DNA of 51,754 nucleotides from an uncultured Gemmatimonadales bacterium (GCA_937919655.1 CALFPJ010000046.1:1-51754); one strand, 5' to 3'. Positions 17,209 to 27,010 are shown, counted from the stretch's first letter. Translations and numbers: made by a program. Notes: generated by a model from the sequence alone, not told the origin.

Positions 17209-17234
17209 GGGACGCCGGAACCCACCGGCGCCCC
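17209..17234 (+). terminator. Possible hairpin terminator after the ADOP remnant
   Basis: GGGACGCCGG and CCGGCGCCCC pair across a six-base loop with one mismatch, twelve bases after the permease stop. A following T run is missing, so termination is only suggested by the strong GC stem. Confidence 0.35.
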
Positions 17235-17345
17235 TCCACCTTGCGCCCCATAGGTCCGAGCGCGTAGAACCGTCCACACCGCACAACCCTCAAACGCGGC
17301 GATTTGGCGATCGGACCGCCGTAACCACTGCCGGAGAAACACGTC

Positions 17346-19040
17346 GTGACGGGCACCCAGATACTCAAGATCGCCACCCTTGCTACGACCCTAACGGTCG
17401 CTGGCTGCTCTGGATTCCAAGGAGCAGACCCTCAGGGATCCCCTCAGGCCCAAGCTGACATCGAAGCAGGGCGCCTAAGGGAATACCTCTTCGACTTCGC
17501 CGCAGACTCCATGATGGGTAGAGCGGCGGGCACCGAGTCGCACCAACGCGCAACCCGATACTTGGCCCGACGCGCGGCAGAGTTTGGGCTCGAGCCCGGC
17601 GGCGAAAACGGGACCTACTTCCAGGATGTGCCTCTCACGGTGCGAGCGTGGCAGTCGACGCTCGAGGTAGAGGGGGAAGCGATTCAGATCGGGCAGGACT
17701 TTGCCCCCTATTGGGCCGAGGGCCTCGCCGGAAGCACCTCCGGTCGGTTCACTGACGCGCCGGTGGTCTTCGGCGGAGACCTTGGGGCCGTCGACGGGAT
17801 CGACCCCTTAGAGGTGGCTGGAAAAGTGGTCGTGTTCGGAGCGGTTCGAACGCCCGATGGCCGGGCCTTCGGACTCGTGCCTGGCACGCTTGAACGTTAC
17901 GCCGAGGCGGAGGCGGTTCTGCTCGCGGCCAACGACTACGCGCCCGGAGAGGTCCTCAGCTTCTTGGTGGAGCCGTCGGTGACCCTAGATGACGACGCCA
18001 CAGAGGCGGACGCCTCCTCCGGCCAGAGCCCCTTGATGGTTTTCGTATCCGAGGCCCTAGTGGAGAGACTCTTCGGGCAGGGCGTGGACGTTCTCGCTAC
18101 GGGCGCCGAGGGGCGAACGGTCCGGGGAGAGATCTCGCAACTTGCGCGACCCACCGAAGCGCCCACGCGGAATGTGATCGCGGTCATTCGGGGCAGCGAC
18201 CCAGCGCTGAGAGATGAGTACGTCGTCATTTCGGCACACAGTGACCATCTCGCCCCACAGCTGCCCGCTGTCGATCACGACTCGCTCCGGGCCTACCTGA
18301 CCACGGTGAGACCCGAGGGAGCAGAGAGCCCCGAGCGGCCAGCGACGACTGAAGAGCAGCAATTGATCGAGCAACGGCTCGCGAACAGCCCAGACCTCCA
18401 GCCCCGACTCGATTCAATCCGCAACGGGGCAGACGACGACGGCAGCGGGAGCGTCGCGCTCCTAGAGATCGGTCGGGTCCTCGCCGCCGCCAGCACAAAG
18501 CCGCGCCGGTCGGTACTGCTGGTGTGGCACACCGGTGAGGAACTCGGCCTCTTCGGGTCGCAGCACTTCACGGATCACCCGACGGTCCCGCTCGAATCTC
18601 TGGTCGCGGACATCAACGTGGACATGATCGGCCGCGGTGGCGTGGACGACGTCGACCTCGGCGGCCCGACCTATCTCCAACTCATCGGCACGCGTCGCTT
18701 ATCGACGGAATTGGGCGACTTGGTAGAGACGGTGAATATCGACGAAGCACACGGCTTTTCATTCGATTACCAGTACGACGCCGACGGCCACCCGAGCAAT
18801 ATCTACTGCCGCAGCGATCACTACATGTATGCCCGCTACGGGATACCGATCGTCTTCATGAGCACGGGTGCTCATCCAGACTACCACATGCGGACCGACG
18901 AGCCGCAATACATCGATTACAACAAGCTGGCGCGGGTCGCGCGCTTCGCGAAGCAGCTTGGCGTACGGGTCGCGAACCGCAACGATCGTCTCGTTGTCGA
19001 CAAGCCGGTACCAAGCCTGGACACCCCGTGTCAGCAGTGA
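17346..19040 (+). CDS. Secreted M28-family zinc aminopeptidase, lipoprotein
   Basis: A 564-residue exported metallopeptidase of family M28 with two catalytic zinc ions. The N-terminus has a lipobox V-A-G-C (Cys21), so it is probably anchored in the envelope. Residues about 130-290 form an inserted protease-associated (PA)-like domain. Zinc and catalytic residues are visible in order: His in I-S-A-H-S-D-H, Asp in N-G-A-D-D-D-G-S-G-S, the Glu pair in H-T-G-E-E-L-G, Asp in N-V-D-M-I-G-R and the late His in H-P-D-Y-H-M-R-T-D. The start is GTG 17346, after a GGAG. It likely takes part in external peptide degradation, as do the other secreted peptidases here. It stands alone between the ADOP wreck and mscS. 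Confidence 0.9.
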   Translation: MTGTQILKIATLATTLTVAGCSGFQGADPQGSPQAQADIEAGRLREYLFDFAADSMMGRAAGTESHQRATRYLARRAAEFGLEPGGENGTYFQDVPLTVRAWQSTLEVEGEAIQIGQDFAPYWAEGLAGSTSGRFTDAPVVFGGDLGAVDGIDPLEVAGKVVVFGAVRTPDGRAFGLVPGTLERYAEAEAVLLAANDYAPGEVLSFLVEPSVTLDDDATEADASSGQSPLMVFVSEALVERLFGQGVDVLATGAEGRTVRGEISQLARPTEAPTRNVIAVIRGSDPALRDEYVVISAHSDHLAPQLPAVDHDSLRAYLTTVRPEGAESPERPATTEEQQLIEQRLANSPDLQPRLDSIRNGADDDGSGSVALLEIGRVLAAASTKPRRSVLLVWHTGEELGLFGSQHFTDHPTVPLESLVADINVDMIGRGGVDDVDLGGPTYLQLIGTRRLSTELGDLVETVNIDEAHGFSFDYQYDADGHPSNIYCRSDHYMYARYGIPIVFMSTGAHPDYHMRTDEPQYIDYNKLARVARFAKQLGVRVANRNDRLVVDKPVPSLDTPCQQ

Positions 19041-19198
19041 GGCGCATTTTCGCAAATAGATAGGGAACGCTGTCGGTGCAGCGAACTGCGACAAATGCCC
19101 CGTAAGGGCTCGGCTACCCGCCCAACACCTTGGGTCGGGACCGCACCCGTCACACATTAGGGGCTCGCGAAAGCAAACGCGCCATCAGGAGCCGGGCC

Positions 19199-20269
19199 AT
19201 GCAGGACTTTCTGTCACAGACGTTCTACGGAAACACCATGACCCAATGGGCGATCGCCCTTGGGATCGCCGTCGCTGCTTTTCTCCTCGGCAAAACCTTG
19301 TACTGGGTGATCAGCCGGGTGGTTCGTCGTGTGACGAAAAACACCAAGACCGAGCTGGACGACTTCATCGTGGACACGATCGATGAGCCGCTCGTCGTCA
19401 TCGTGACGGTCATGGGCCTGTGGATCGCCGTGAAGTCGCTCGTCCTGCCGGTGTCCGTAGAGGAGTTCGCGTCGAACTCGACGCAGGCGGCCTCGGTCCT
19501 GGCGGCGACTTGGATGATGGTCCGCCTTTGGGAAGCTGTCGTACGCGGCGTACTCGCGCCTATCGCGTCGAAAACCGGCAGTGCCCTCGACGAGCAACTG
19601 ATTCCGATCCTCCAGCGCGGCGGAAAGTCAGCCTTGTGGGCGCTCGGGGTGGTCGTCGCCCTGAACAACGCCGGCTACGATGTGGCGGCGCTCATCGCGG
19701 GGCTTGGCATTGGCGGGCTCGCCCTAGCGATGGCGGCGAAAGACACCGTGTCGAACGTTTTCGGTGGCTTCACGATTTTTACCGATCAGCCGTTCACTTT
19801 GAGGGACCGCATCGTCATCTCCGGCATCGACGGGACGGTGAGCGAGATCGGCATCCGTTCCACCCGCATCAGGAAACTCGACGGGCGCGAGGTGACCATC
19901 CCCAATTCGCGATTCGCAGATTCACCTGTGGAGAACGTCTCGCGTGAGCCCTCTCGCAAGGTGGTTGTGAACCTCGGCCTCACCTACGACATGACACCTC
20001 GCCAGCTGCAACTGGGCATGGATCTTCTACGCGAAATCACAGACGCGCACGCGGAATTCTTGGTGCCCGATACCACCAAGATCGCATTCTCGGGGTTCGG
20101 AGACTTCGCGCTCAACCTCATGCTCGTCTACTACATCGCCCCTCCCAGTGATATTCTGGCGACCCAGACCAGCATCAACATGCGAATCCTGGAGCGGTTC
20201 AACGCCGAGGGTCTAGACTTCGCCTTCCCGACCCAGACGGTGCACGCGCTGTCAGGGGGCACGGCCTAA
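19199..20269 (+). CDS. mscS: MscS-family mechanosensitive channel
   Basis: A 356-residue inner-membrane channel of the small-conductance MscS family, which releases osmolytes on hypo-osmotic shock. Four hydrophobic segments lie before the pore helix. The pore-lining TM3 contains A-G-L-G-I-G-G-L-A-L-A-M-A-A-K-D-T, followed by the family hallmark N-V-F-G-G-F-T-I-F-T-D and P-F-x-x-x-D-R-I at the start of the beta domain; I-P-N-S and the alpha/beta C-terminus follow. ATG 19199 is chosen because AGGAG lies eight bases upstream; an in-frame start at 19130 lacks this. Its C-terminal end is about 55 bp from the convergent DUF502 gene. Confidence 0.92.
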   Translation: MQDFLSQTFYGNTMTQWAIALGIAVAAFLLGKTLYWVISRVVRRVTKNTKTELDDFIVDTIDEPLVVIVTVMGLWIAVKSLVLPVSVEEFASNSTQAASVLAATWMMVRLWEAVVRGVLAPIASKTGSALDEQLIPILQRGGKSALWALGVVVALNNAGYDVAALIAGLGIGGLALAMAAKDTVSNVFGGFTIFTDQPFTLRDRIVISGIDGTVSEIGIRSTRIRKLDGREVTIPNSRFADSPVENVSREPSRKVVVNLGLTYDMTPRQLQLGMDLLREITDAHAEFLVPDTTKIAFSGFGDFALNLMLVYYIAPPSDILATQTSINMRILERFNAEGLDFAFPTQTVHALSGGTA

Positions 20270-20324
20270 GACGGGGTCACGTTCGGAACTCCGTAGCCGA
20301 ACAAAGATCAGGAGCTCAGACCGG

Positions 20325-20936
20325 CTAGAAGAACCGAGCGGTCCGCTCCGGCACGAGCGCTCCGAGCGACATCACCATCTTCACGCCTTCCTCCACCGTG
20401 AGGTCCGTGGTCACGACGTCCTTCTCCGGCATCAGCTGCAGAAAACCAGAGGTCGGGTTCGGTGTGGTCGGCACGAACACGGTGTTCCAGACCTCACCGT
20501 CCGTCGCGGAGATCGAAGACGTCACGAACCCCACCGCGCGCGTGCCCGGGTGGGGGAACGGGACGAAGACCACGGACTTGAATGCCTTCGATCCCGGGCC
20601 CTGAAAGGCAGCCACAATCTGTTTGGCAGCACCGTAGACGCCCTTCACCATGGGCACCTTGAGGACAAGGTTTTCGCCGAGACCGAGCATCCTCTTCCCC
20701 ACCACGTGTGCCGCGAGCTCGCCCAACAGGTAGAGGCCGACGAGTAGCGTCAGGAGGGAGAGCGCAGCCTGTAGGATCCAAGGCCACTCGGTCACCGCAG
20801 GGTCGAGGACGGGCAGCAAAATGCCCGACGTGAATAGGAGCACCCATCGAACGACGACGAAGGTGACGACGAGAGGTACGAGCGCAATGATACCTGACGC
20901 CACGCGGATCCTAAGACGCCAGAATTTTCCTCGCAC
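20325..20936 (-). CDS. DUF502 family membrane protein
   Basis: A 203-residue inner-membrane protein of the DUF502 family. Two long hydrophobic segments (about 10-38 and 52-75) precede a conserved soluble part with P-M-V-K-G-V-Y-G-A-A-K-Q, F-P-H-P-G-T-R-A-V-G-F-V-T and V-F-V-P-T-T-P-N-P-T-S-G-F, which are the family signatures. The start is GTG 20936 with AGGAG eight bases upstream. No biochemical function is established for DUF502. It is transcribed leftward, convergent with mscS. Confidence 0.88.
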   Translation of the reverse strand: MRGKFWRLRIRVASGIIALVPLVVTFVVVRWVLLFTSGILLPVLDPAVTEWPWILQAALSLLTLLVGLYLLGELAAHVVGKRMLGLGENLVLKVPMVKGVYGAAKQIVAAFQGPGSKAFKSVVFVPFPHPGTRAVGFVTSSISATDGEVWNTVFVPTTPNPTSGFLQLMPEKDVVTTDLTVEEGVKMVMSLGALVPERTARFF

Positions 20937-20987
20937 GATCCTTACTCCTTGAGTGTTGCGGAACCCTAGGGTCCGTCGTGCCCAAAC

Positions 20988-21071
20988 CGATCAGCTGCCA
21001 AACCCATCTTTAGTGAATCGAAGTAGCCGCCGAGAAGCGATCGGCCGCAAGACATCGATCGGCTGCCAAAC
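20988..21071. repeat. Three degenerate 16-bp direct repeats
   Basis: The gap between the DUF502 and S15-peptidase genes holds three copies of CGATCRGCYGCMARAC at 20988-21003, 21038-21053 and 21056-21071, each differing at one to three positions. Spacing is 50 and 18 bp between starts. Their role is unknown; they could be a regulatory array upstream of the DUF502 gene or simple duplications. Confidence 0.45.
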
Positions 21072-21096
21072 GTCGACGGGCCGCCTAGGTCGTCTA

Positions 21097-22953
21097 TCAG
21101 CTAATAGGCCGGGTGGCCTGCAGGAACGCCGTCTCCCCACCCACGACGGGTAACTCGATCAGCGTCCCCTTCAAATCTAGCGTCAACCGCGTGCCGGGCT
21201 GAGGCCACAGGGTGAACTCCCGGTCACTGGAGAAGATCATGAGCCCGATCCGCTGCCCGGCATGGATCACCTGATCGTCCGGCTGAAGGTCGAACTCGAG
21301 CTCTACGAACTCGCCCGGCGTGAGCGGGGTGCTCTCGCGAAGTGAGGTCGCATTCTGTGGGTCGGCCCAACCGCGGGTGATGACGTTGTCCGTGATCGAC
21401 GCGCCGTCTGTCCACGGCAACGACACGAGCCAGACAGAAAGGTTCGCCGCCGCACGATTCGCGGCGACTCGGACCTTGATGGTCGCTACGCCAGAAAGGT
21501 GAAGGTCCCGCGTCAACTCCGCAGTGGCATACAGAAGGCGGCTTCTGGACTCCGCGGCTGATGCGAGTTGGCCGCCGGTGAACGACACGTCATCCGCAAA
21601 CTCCTCCGGCGCCGCGGTAGGCGCGGCCTCAGTCGACAGGGCGCCCACTGAGTTGCCGCCCGAGCCCAAGTGAAGCTCAACCCCAGTCGCCCGAGGATTG
21701 GGGTAGTCCTCATACGGCGTGGGGGTGGCCCTGTCCTCACCTTCGCGGACGATCCAGGCCTTGGGGTCGTTTTCTACCCCATTCTGGACGCCGTACACGT
21801 ACCGAGTGAACCACCGGTTCATCAACTCGAGCGGCGGCGGACCGCCGTGGCCGCCCTGATGATAGAAGTTCTGCACCGGGACGCCCCGCTCCTTGAGGGC
21901 CCGTGAAATGCGAAAACTGTGCTCGGGCATGACGTTCCAGTCGTTGAACCCGTGCGCCATCAGCGTCGCGGCCTTCACACCACCAATGTGGTTCAGGTAG
22001 TCTCGTTCAGCCCAGAAATCGTTGTAGTCACCGGTCTTCCTGTCGTGGCTTCCCTGCATGAGCTCGTCACGCACCGTGGCATTGCAGAAGTCTCGTGTCT
22101 CCGGATATCCACTGTTGATGAAGTCGTAAAGCACGTCCACATCTTCGCCGAGGTAACCGCCTGGAGACCGCACGAGTCCGTTGGACCGGTAGTAGTGATA
22201 ATACGATGTGTTCGGGGACACGGGAATGATCGCCTCTAGGCCCTCAACACCTGTCGTGGCAGCCGCCAAAGGCAGCGTTCCGTTATAGGACGTCCCGGTC
22301 ATGCCCACCTTCCCCGTCGCCCAGTCTGCACGCACTTCTTCGCCGCCGCCGACGGCGGTGAAGCCCTTGGCGCGGCCGTTGAGCCAATCGATCACCGCCT
22401 TCGGTGCGAGCGATTCGTTCGCCCCACCCACAGTCGGACAACCCTGCGACTGTCCGGTACCCGGCGACTGGGAATGCACAACGGCAAAGCCTCGGGGGAC
22501 CCAAGTTCCCACTTCGGACTCCGAGATGATCGGCTGACTGGTGCGGTGGCGGATGGACGGAATCGGCGTGCGCGTAGGCGGATCTTCTCCGACCTCCTGC
22601 TGCACATTCCAGAAAAAATTCAAGTCCGCACCGCCGACCCCCGAATAGTACGGGCTCGACTCATAGATGACCGGGACCTTGAGCCCTTCGCTGTCGGTCT
22701 GAGCCTGACGGGTCACATCTACGTGCACCCGGTCGAGTCGGCCGTCACCATCGGAATCGAATTCGGTCTCCACCCACAGGTCATGTCGAATCCAAGCCGA
22801 CGGATCGGCAAATGAGGGCACGATCTGGGCCTGGCCATCTACGAATACGGGCGCCGCTTGGGCACTGACGGGGGAAGCAGTCACGAGCACGACGCCGATT
22901 CCCAGAACGAGGTGTGCCAATGCGACGGACGAGCTGAGAGGAGCGACGATCAT
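21097..22953 (-). CDS. Secreted Xaa-Pro dipeptidyl-peptidase (S15/CocE-NonD family)
   Basis: A 618-residue alpha/beta-hydrolase with an N-terminal signal peptide ending near V-S-A-Q-A. The catalytic serine lies in G-M-T-G-T-S-Y-N-G (GxSYxG motif). The acid is probably the Asp in G-F-N-D-W-N-V and the histidine lies in H-Q-G-G-H-G-G-P. The last 170 residues form the jelly-roll C-terminal domain seen in X-Pro dipeptidyl-peptidases and cocaine esterases. A short D-S-D-G-D-G-R-L-D segment (about 68-75) after the leader looks like a calcium loop. The best call is an S15-type Xaa-Pro dipeptidase; an acyl esterase of the same fold is the alternative. It is a single gene on the minus strand. Confidence 0.88.
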   Translation of the reverse strand: MIVAPLSSSVALAHLVLGIGVVLVTASPVSAQAAPVFVDGQAQIVPSFADPSAWIRHDLWVETEFDSDGDGRLDRVHVDVTRQAQTDSEGLKVPVIYESSPYYSGVGGADLNFFWNVQQEVGEDPPTRTPIPSIRHRTSQPIISESEVGTWVPRGFAVVHSQSPGTGQSQGCPTVGGANESLAPKAVIDWLNGRAKGFTAVGGGEEVRADWATGKVGMTGTSYNGTLPLAAATTGVEGLEAIIPVSPNTSYYHYYRSNGLVRSPGGYLGEDVDVLYDFINSGYPETRDFCNATVRDELMQGSHDRKTGDYNDFWAERDYLNHIGGVKAATLMAHGFNDWNVMPEHSFRISRALKERGVPVQNFYHQGGHGGPPPLELMNRWFTRYVYGVQNGVENDPKAWIVREGEDRATPTPYEDYPNPRATGVELHLGSGGNSVGALSTEAAPTAAPEEFADDVSFTGGQLASAAESRSRLLYATAELTRDLHLSGVATIKVRVAANRAAANLSVWLVSLPWTDGASITDNVITRGWADPQNATSLRESTPLTPGEFVELEFDLQPDDQVIHAGQRIGLMIFSSDREFTLWPQPGTRLTLDLKGTLIELPVVGGETAFLQATRPIS

Positions 22954-23040
22954 CTCGTATTCTCAATGCGTGGGGATGGCTAGAACGACGGTAATCTGTG
23001 GTCTGTGGCATGGGGGGGCGAGCGAGGACTGCCCCCTGCC

Positions 23041-23727
23041 CTACAACTCCGGTGCGCCACCCACCTTAATGCGGTACGGGAACCAGGAGGAAACCATCTT
23101 CCCCTCCTGCACCGCGGGGCGGAACATCCATTCGGCGGCCTCGCGGATGAGGCGCTGATTGAAGTCACGGTTCCTCGTAGGAGGATCCAGCCGCGTAGAG
23201 TCGGCGATCACGCGCCCACCTGCGTCTACGAAGACCCAGACCCGAACGTCTGTCCCACGCAGATCGCGTTCGAACGGTGGCATGATCATGCCGCGCGGCG
23301 TGGGAGGCTGTAGGCGGAAAAAGCCCTCATCGGTGTCACCTCCATCTCCCTCGCCGGTTCCGTCGTCGAGCCCCGGACCCTCTTCGGTTCCGGGTCCGTC
23401 CCCGAGGACTGAGGCGGGATCCGTGACCGTGATGTCATCGAATTCCACGACTTCGACCGCAATATCCGTGGGGATGGGGATCGGTGGTGGTATGAGGATG
23501 ACCGGGGGCGGCGTGCGCAGGTTGAGGGCCTGCATCGATCCCTTGGCCGCTCGGTTGTCGCCGGCACGTGGCCCCGCAGCAGCGAAGGGAGAATTTGGAA
23601 TGACGTCGCCCGTCCATCCCAGGAACATCATCAGATGGAAAAGCACAGACAGGAGTAGGCCCGTGCGCCAGATCCTCCTCTCCTGGAGCCTTCGGTCCCT
23701 CGCAGCAATGTCGTGATGAATACTCAT
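23041..23727 (-). CDS. TonB-like energy transducer / TonB C-terminal domain protein
   Basis: A 228-residue inner-membrane-anchored protein. A cytoplasmic N-terminal segment precedes one membrane helix (around L-L-L-S-V-L-F-H-L-M-M-F-L-G-W). A proline-rich spacer with P-P-P-V-I-L-I-P-P-P-I-P-I-P follows, then an acidic glycine-rich linker and a C-terminal TonB-like fold (V-R-V-W-V-F-V-D-A-G-G-R-V, then R-L-I-R-E-A-A-E-W-M-F-R-P-A). It lacks an adjacent exbB/exbD, so it may borrow them. ATG 23727 starts the recognisable N-terminus; an in-frame start at 23796 would add 23 unlikely residues. It is divergent from padR. Confidence 0.85.
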   Translation of the reverse strand: MSIHHDIAARDRRLQERRIWRTGLLLSVLFHLMMFLGWTGDVIPNSPFAAAGPRAGDNRAAKGSMQALNLRTPPPVILIPPPIPIPTDIAVEVVEFDDITVTDPASVLGDGPGTEEGPGLDDGTGEGDGGDTDEGFFRLQPPTPRGMIMPPFERDLRGTDVRVWVFVDAGGRVIADSTRLDPPTRNRDFNQRLIREAAEWMFRPAVQEGKMVSSWFPYRIKVGGAPEL

Positions 23728-23824
23728 GTCAGTCCCATCTACGTGTTCACACTTACTAGTACTGACGTGGGCGGGTCTTGTTTCCAACACACGCACCTCG
23801 ACGCTCGCCCACTTCTATAAAAAC

Positions 23825-23843
23825 TACTTGGTATGTAAAATGA
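23825..23843 (+). promoter_or_regulatory. Possible padR promoter/operator region
   Basis: The intergene between the TonB-like gene and padR has an A/T-rich patch, unusual for this DNA. Within it TACTTG-GTATG-TAAAAT resembles a degraded dyad of the kind PadR proteins bind. The assignment is speculative: no -35/-10 pair was fixed. Confidence 0.25.
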
Positions 23844-23880
23844 CCTGAGGCTTTGACCGTTTCGCGCTCGTGCGCACCTG

Positions 23881-24219
23881 ATGGAGATACCCGTGGCTGG
23901 CCCTACACCGAGTGACCTCGAACAGCACGTCCTCCTCGCAGCATGGCGACTCGGCAATGAGGCGTACGGCGGCTCCGTGCGCGACGAACTTGAGGCCAAG
24001 ACCGGTCGGGACCTCGCCCAAGGCGCGATCTATGTGACCCTCATTCGTCTCGAAAAGAAGGGGCTACTTCGCTCGCGGCTCTCCGATCCGACCCCGGTCC
24101 GAGGCGGAAAGGCCAAGAGAATTTTTGAAATCACAGCGACCGGAGTGGCCGGCGTTCAGGCAGCGCGCCAGGCGCTGGATCGCCTGTGGGATGGCCTTCC
24201 CCAAGCCGTCGAGGGCTGA
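23881..24219 (+). CDS. padR: PadR-family transcriptional regulator
   Basis: A 112-residue winged-helix regulator. The N-terminal part reads D-L-E-Q-H-V-L-L-A-A-W-R-L, the recognition region A-Q-G-A-I-Y-V-T-L-I-R-L-E-K-K-G-L-L is the PadR hallmark, and K-R-I-F-E-I-T-A-T-G-V-A-G forms the wing and start of the C-terminal helix. In Acidobacteriota and Gemmatimonadota such genes precede ADOP permease genes and are thought to regulate them. That order is kept here, but the permease downstream is broken. The repressor itself is intact. ATG 23881 was chosen; the GTG twelve bases later would also give a full domain. Confidence 0.9.
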   Translation: MEIPVAGPTPSDLEQHVLLAAWRLGNEAYGGSVRDELEAKTGRDLAQGAIYVTLIRLEKKGLLRSRLSDPTPVRGGKAKRIFEITATGVAGVQAARQALDRLWDGLPQAVEG

Positions 24220-24225
24220 CGCTCC

Positions 24226-24482
24226 TTGTCGCCGCATCACCCGCCTGTCGCCGCCCAAGCACTACTTAAGCTGCTCCTTCCTGGAGCGCTCTACGAGTCG
24301 TTCGCGGGTGATCTTAAGGAGCGCTTCCATCGGACAGCCGCCACCAATCTGGCCGCTGCTCGCCGCTGCTATTGGAAGGATGTGCTCTCCCCAAGCGTGC
24401 TGCAGTTCCGAAGGGAATCGCAAGGAATGCCCCTACCACCTTGGTGCTTCCCCAAGCATCGGACGAGGAGATGGACCTGTGA
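24226..24482 (+). pseudogene. Permease prefix domain gene, frameshifted near its end
   Basis: Directly behind padR (stop 24219), a TTG frame encodes a permease-prefix-domain-2-like helix bundle: L-L-K-L-L-L-P-G-A-L-Y-E-S-F-A-G-D-L-K-E-R-F-H-R, then R-R-C-Y-W-K-D-V-L-S. After about 24420 the sensible peptide moves to another frame (N-A-P-T-T-L-V-L-P-Q-A-S-D-E-E-M-D-L) and stops at TGA 24480-24482. That TGA overlaps GTG 24479, the original start of the permease (GTGA). So the ancestral layout was two translationally coupled genes, and the prefix gene now has a single-base frameshift. Confidence 0.65.
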
Positions 24483-26927
24483 GGGATTTGCTCACCGACT
24501 TGAAGTTCGCGATTCGTATCGCTGACCAAGGTGCCGCTATTCACCGCGATCGCCATCCTTTCGCTGGCGCTCGGCATCGGTCCGAATACCGCGATCTTCT
24601 CCTTCGTGAACTCGGTCTTGTTTCAGGACTGGGGCGTCGACGACCCCACCCAGATCGTGGACATCTACAATCTGACAAGTCGGGGCGAATACTTTTTCAA
24701 CGACTACCGCACGTTCGAGTTGATCAAGGAGGGGACTCCAGACGTTTTCGAAGCGGTCGCGCAGCACAGCATATTCATCGGTCGCATCGGCACGGGCAGT
24801 GACAGTGAGATGGTGCTCGGTGAGATGGTCACCGGCAACTACTTCGAGGTCATGGGAGTGAGCGCCGCGCTGGGGCGGACGTTCTTGCCGGAAGAGGACG
24901 CTACGCTCGAGACCCATCCCGTCATCGTCATCTCTGACGACTTCTGGCGGACCCGCCAGGGTGCAGACCCGGCGGTTGTCGGCCAACAGCTGCGGCTCAA
25001 CTGGCGACCGTACACGGTGGTCGGGGTCGCCCCTCCGGTGTTTCGGGGCCACTTCGCCTCCGGCGTCTGCGCCGACTTCTGGGTGCCGTTCAGCATGTAT
25101 CCCCACCGCAACCCGAATAAGCCCGGTAACGGCGATCTCACCATCACCGGACGGCTGCGCACCGGCGTGCAAGCCGGCCAGGCGATCGCCGCAGTCGAGA
25201 CCGTCGGCACGCGCCACGACGAGGAGCTCACCGCGGCCAACCCGGACCGACGAGGCCGTTTCGCCTTGATCGCGGTCTCACTTGCGGACGTCCGACTGCA
25301 CCCGAGCATGGATCGCACGGTAACCGCTATTGCGGCGCTTCTCTTCGTCGCCGTCGGCCTCGTTTTCCTCGTCGCTTGCGTGAATCTGGCCACATTCCTC
25401 CTCAGCAGAGCGGTCGACAGACGCAAGGAAATGGCCGTGCGTATCGCCCTGGGGGCCGGGCGCGTAGCGATCGTGCGCCAACTCCTCGTCGAGTCACTGG
25501 TCCTCTCCGGTCTCGGCGCCGCATTGGGATTGTTCCTGGGCCAGGCCGCGATGCGAGCGCTGGTCAGAATCGAGCCACCCGTGCCAATTCCGGTGGAATT
25601 GGAGCTGGGACTCGACATACCCCTGCTCATCTTCACTGCTGTAGCGGCAATCATGGCCGCCGTGATCTTCGGGCCTCGCTCCGGCACTCGAAGCCACACG
25701 CGCGCCTGTGGCCGCCACGCTGCGTGACGAAGCGGGGTCCACGGCGGCCGACGAAAAGCCAGCCTCCGCGGCGCTTTGGTCGTTTCACAGATGGCCCTCT
25801 CTACTGTACTGCTCTTCGGCGCTGCGCTCTTCCTGCGCTCGCTGCAGTCGGCATCCGACATGGGCTTCGCGACCCGGAAGGCCGCCGTTGTGAAAGTCGA
25901 GACGGAGGCGAACGAGTACACATCAAACGAGCGCCTCGCATTCATCGACGACCTGGGCCGGCGGATCGCGGCTCAGCCGACCATCGAGTCCTTCGCTTTC
26001 ACCGCGCGCATGCCGCTCGACTTGGGTGTGTCGAATACGGTGTTCGACATCCCCGGCGTTGAGCCTCCTCCGGACGAGAATCGTCACGTGCTCGAGACGG
26101 CGGCGGTAACACCGGGCTATCTCGCGACCATGGGCATCCCTCTGGTGGATGGCCGTGGCTTTGAAGCGAGAGACAACGAAGACGGCGAGCTCGTTGCGAT
26201 CCTCAGCAAGGCGGCGGCAGACCGATATTGGCCCGGGGAGTCCGCGATCGGTCGCATACTTCTTCGAAATCCGGACGGCAGCGACGCGCTGAGGGTCATC
26301 GGGGTCGCAGCGAACGTGAAGATCTGGAGCCTAGGTGAAGCGCCGCGGCCTTATATGTACCGCCCCTTCGTCCAAGGTCTCAGCCAGGGAGGCGTCGCCG
26401 TCGTTGTCACGGGGAACGCCGCTCCGGCTGACCTCGCGGCCACGGTCAGGGCGGAAGCGCTCGCCATTGATCCGGAGATCTTCCTTACTGCAGTCGGCAC
26501 GATGGACGATCACCTCGGTTACATCTTCTTCTTACCCAGGATGGCCGCGGGCATGCTGTCGTTGGTCGGAGTCTTGGCTTTGATCCTCGCATGCACCGGG
26601 CTCTATGGCATGATCAGTTACGGTGTGTCGCGGCGGACCCGTGAGATGGGAGTCCGGCTCGCGCTCGGGGCAGATCAAGGCGGTTTGGTCCAGCTTGTGC
26701 TGAGCGGTGGCCTCCGGATCATCGCCCTGGGCGGGATCCTCGGCATCGCGCTTTCTCTCGCGATTGGGACGTTTGCGGAGCAATTCTTGGTCGGCGTCAG
26801 CGGGCTGGATGTGCCTGCTCTTCTGACCGCTCCCATCCTGCTGGCCGGCATCGCTGCACTGGCCACATACATACCCGCACGTCAGGCCAGTCGGGTAGAT
26901 CCGGTTCGGGCGTTGCGGTCGGAATAG
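24479..26927 (+). pseudogene. ADOP-type ABC permease with three frameshifts
   Basis: A full-length duplicated MacB/FtsX permease (about 800 aa) that cannot be read through. It starts at GTG 24479 (R-D-L-L-T-D-L-K-F-A-I-R), preceded by GAGGAG. Near 24520 an apparent extra base shifts the frame to L-T-K-V-P-L-F-T-A-I-A-I-L-S. A long segment follows to about 25677, where another single-base change moves the frame (L-A-P-A-L-E-A-T-R-A-P), and a third near 25765 restores it (R-G-A-L-V-V-S-Q-M-A-L-S). The rest runs to a normal D-P-V-R-A-L-R-S-E end. Without the shift at 25677 the frame meets TGA at 25725. Both MacB-like periplasmic domains and both FtsX domains are recognisable. Confidence 0.85.
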
Positions 26928-27010
26928 TCCTCGGTAGCTTCTTTGCACGCTGGCACGCCAGCGACCTCAGCAACCACGTCACCGGCGATTCTTCCCGGTC
27001 TCCCGGATCC

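Noticed and set aside
24531..26927. Two independent half-permeases (24531-25727 and 25776-26927)
   Set aside because: The short stretch between them encodes the expected linker in another frame, and the first has no proper N-terminus. A frameshifted single ADOP explains all parts.
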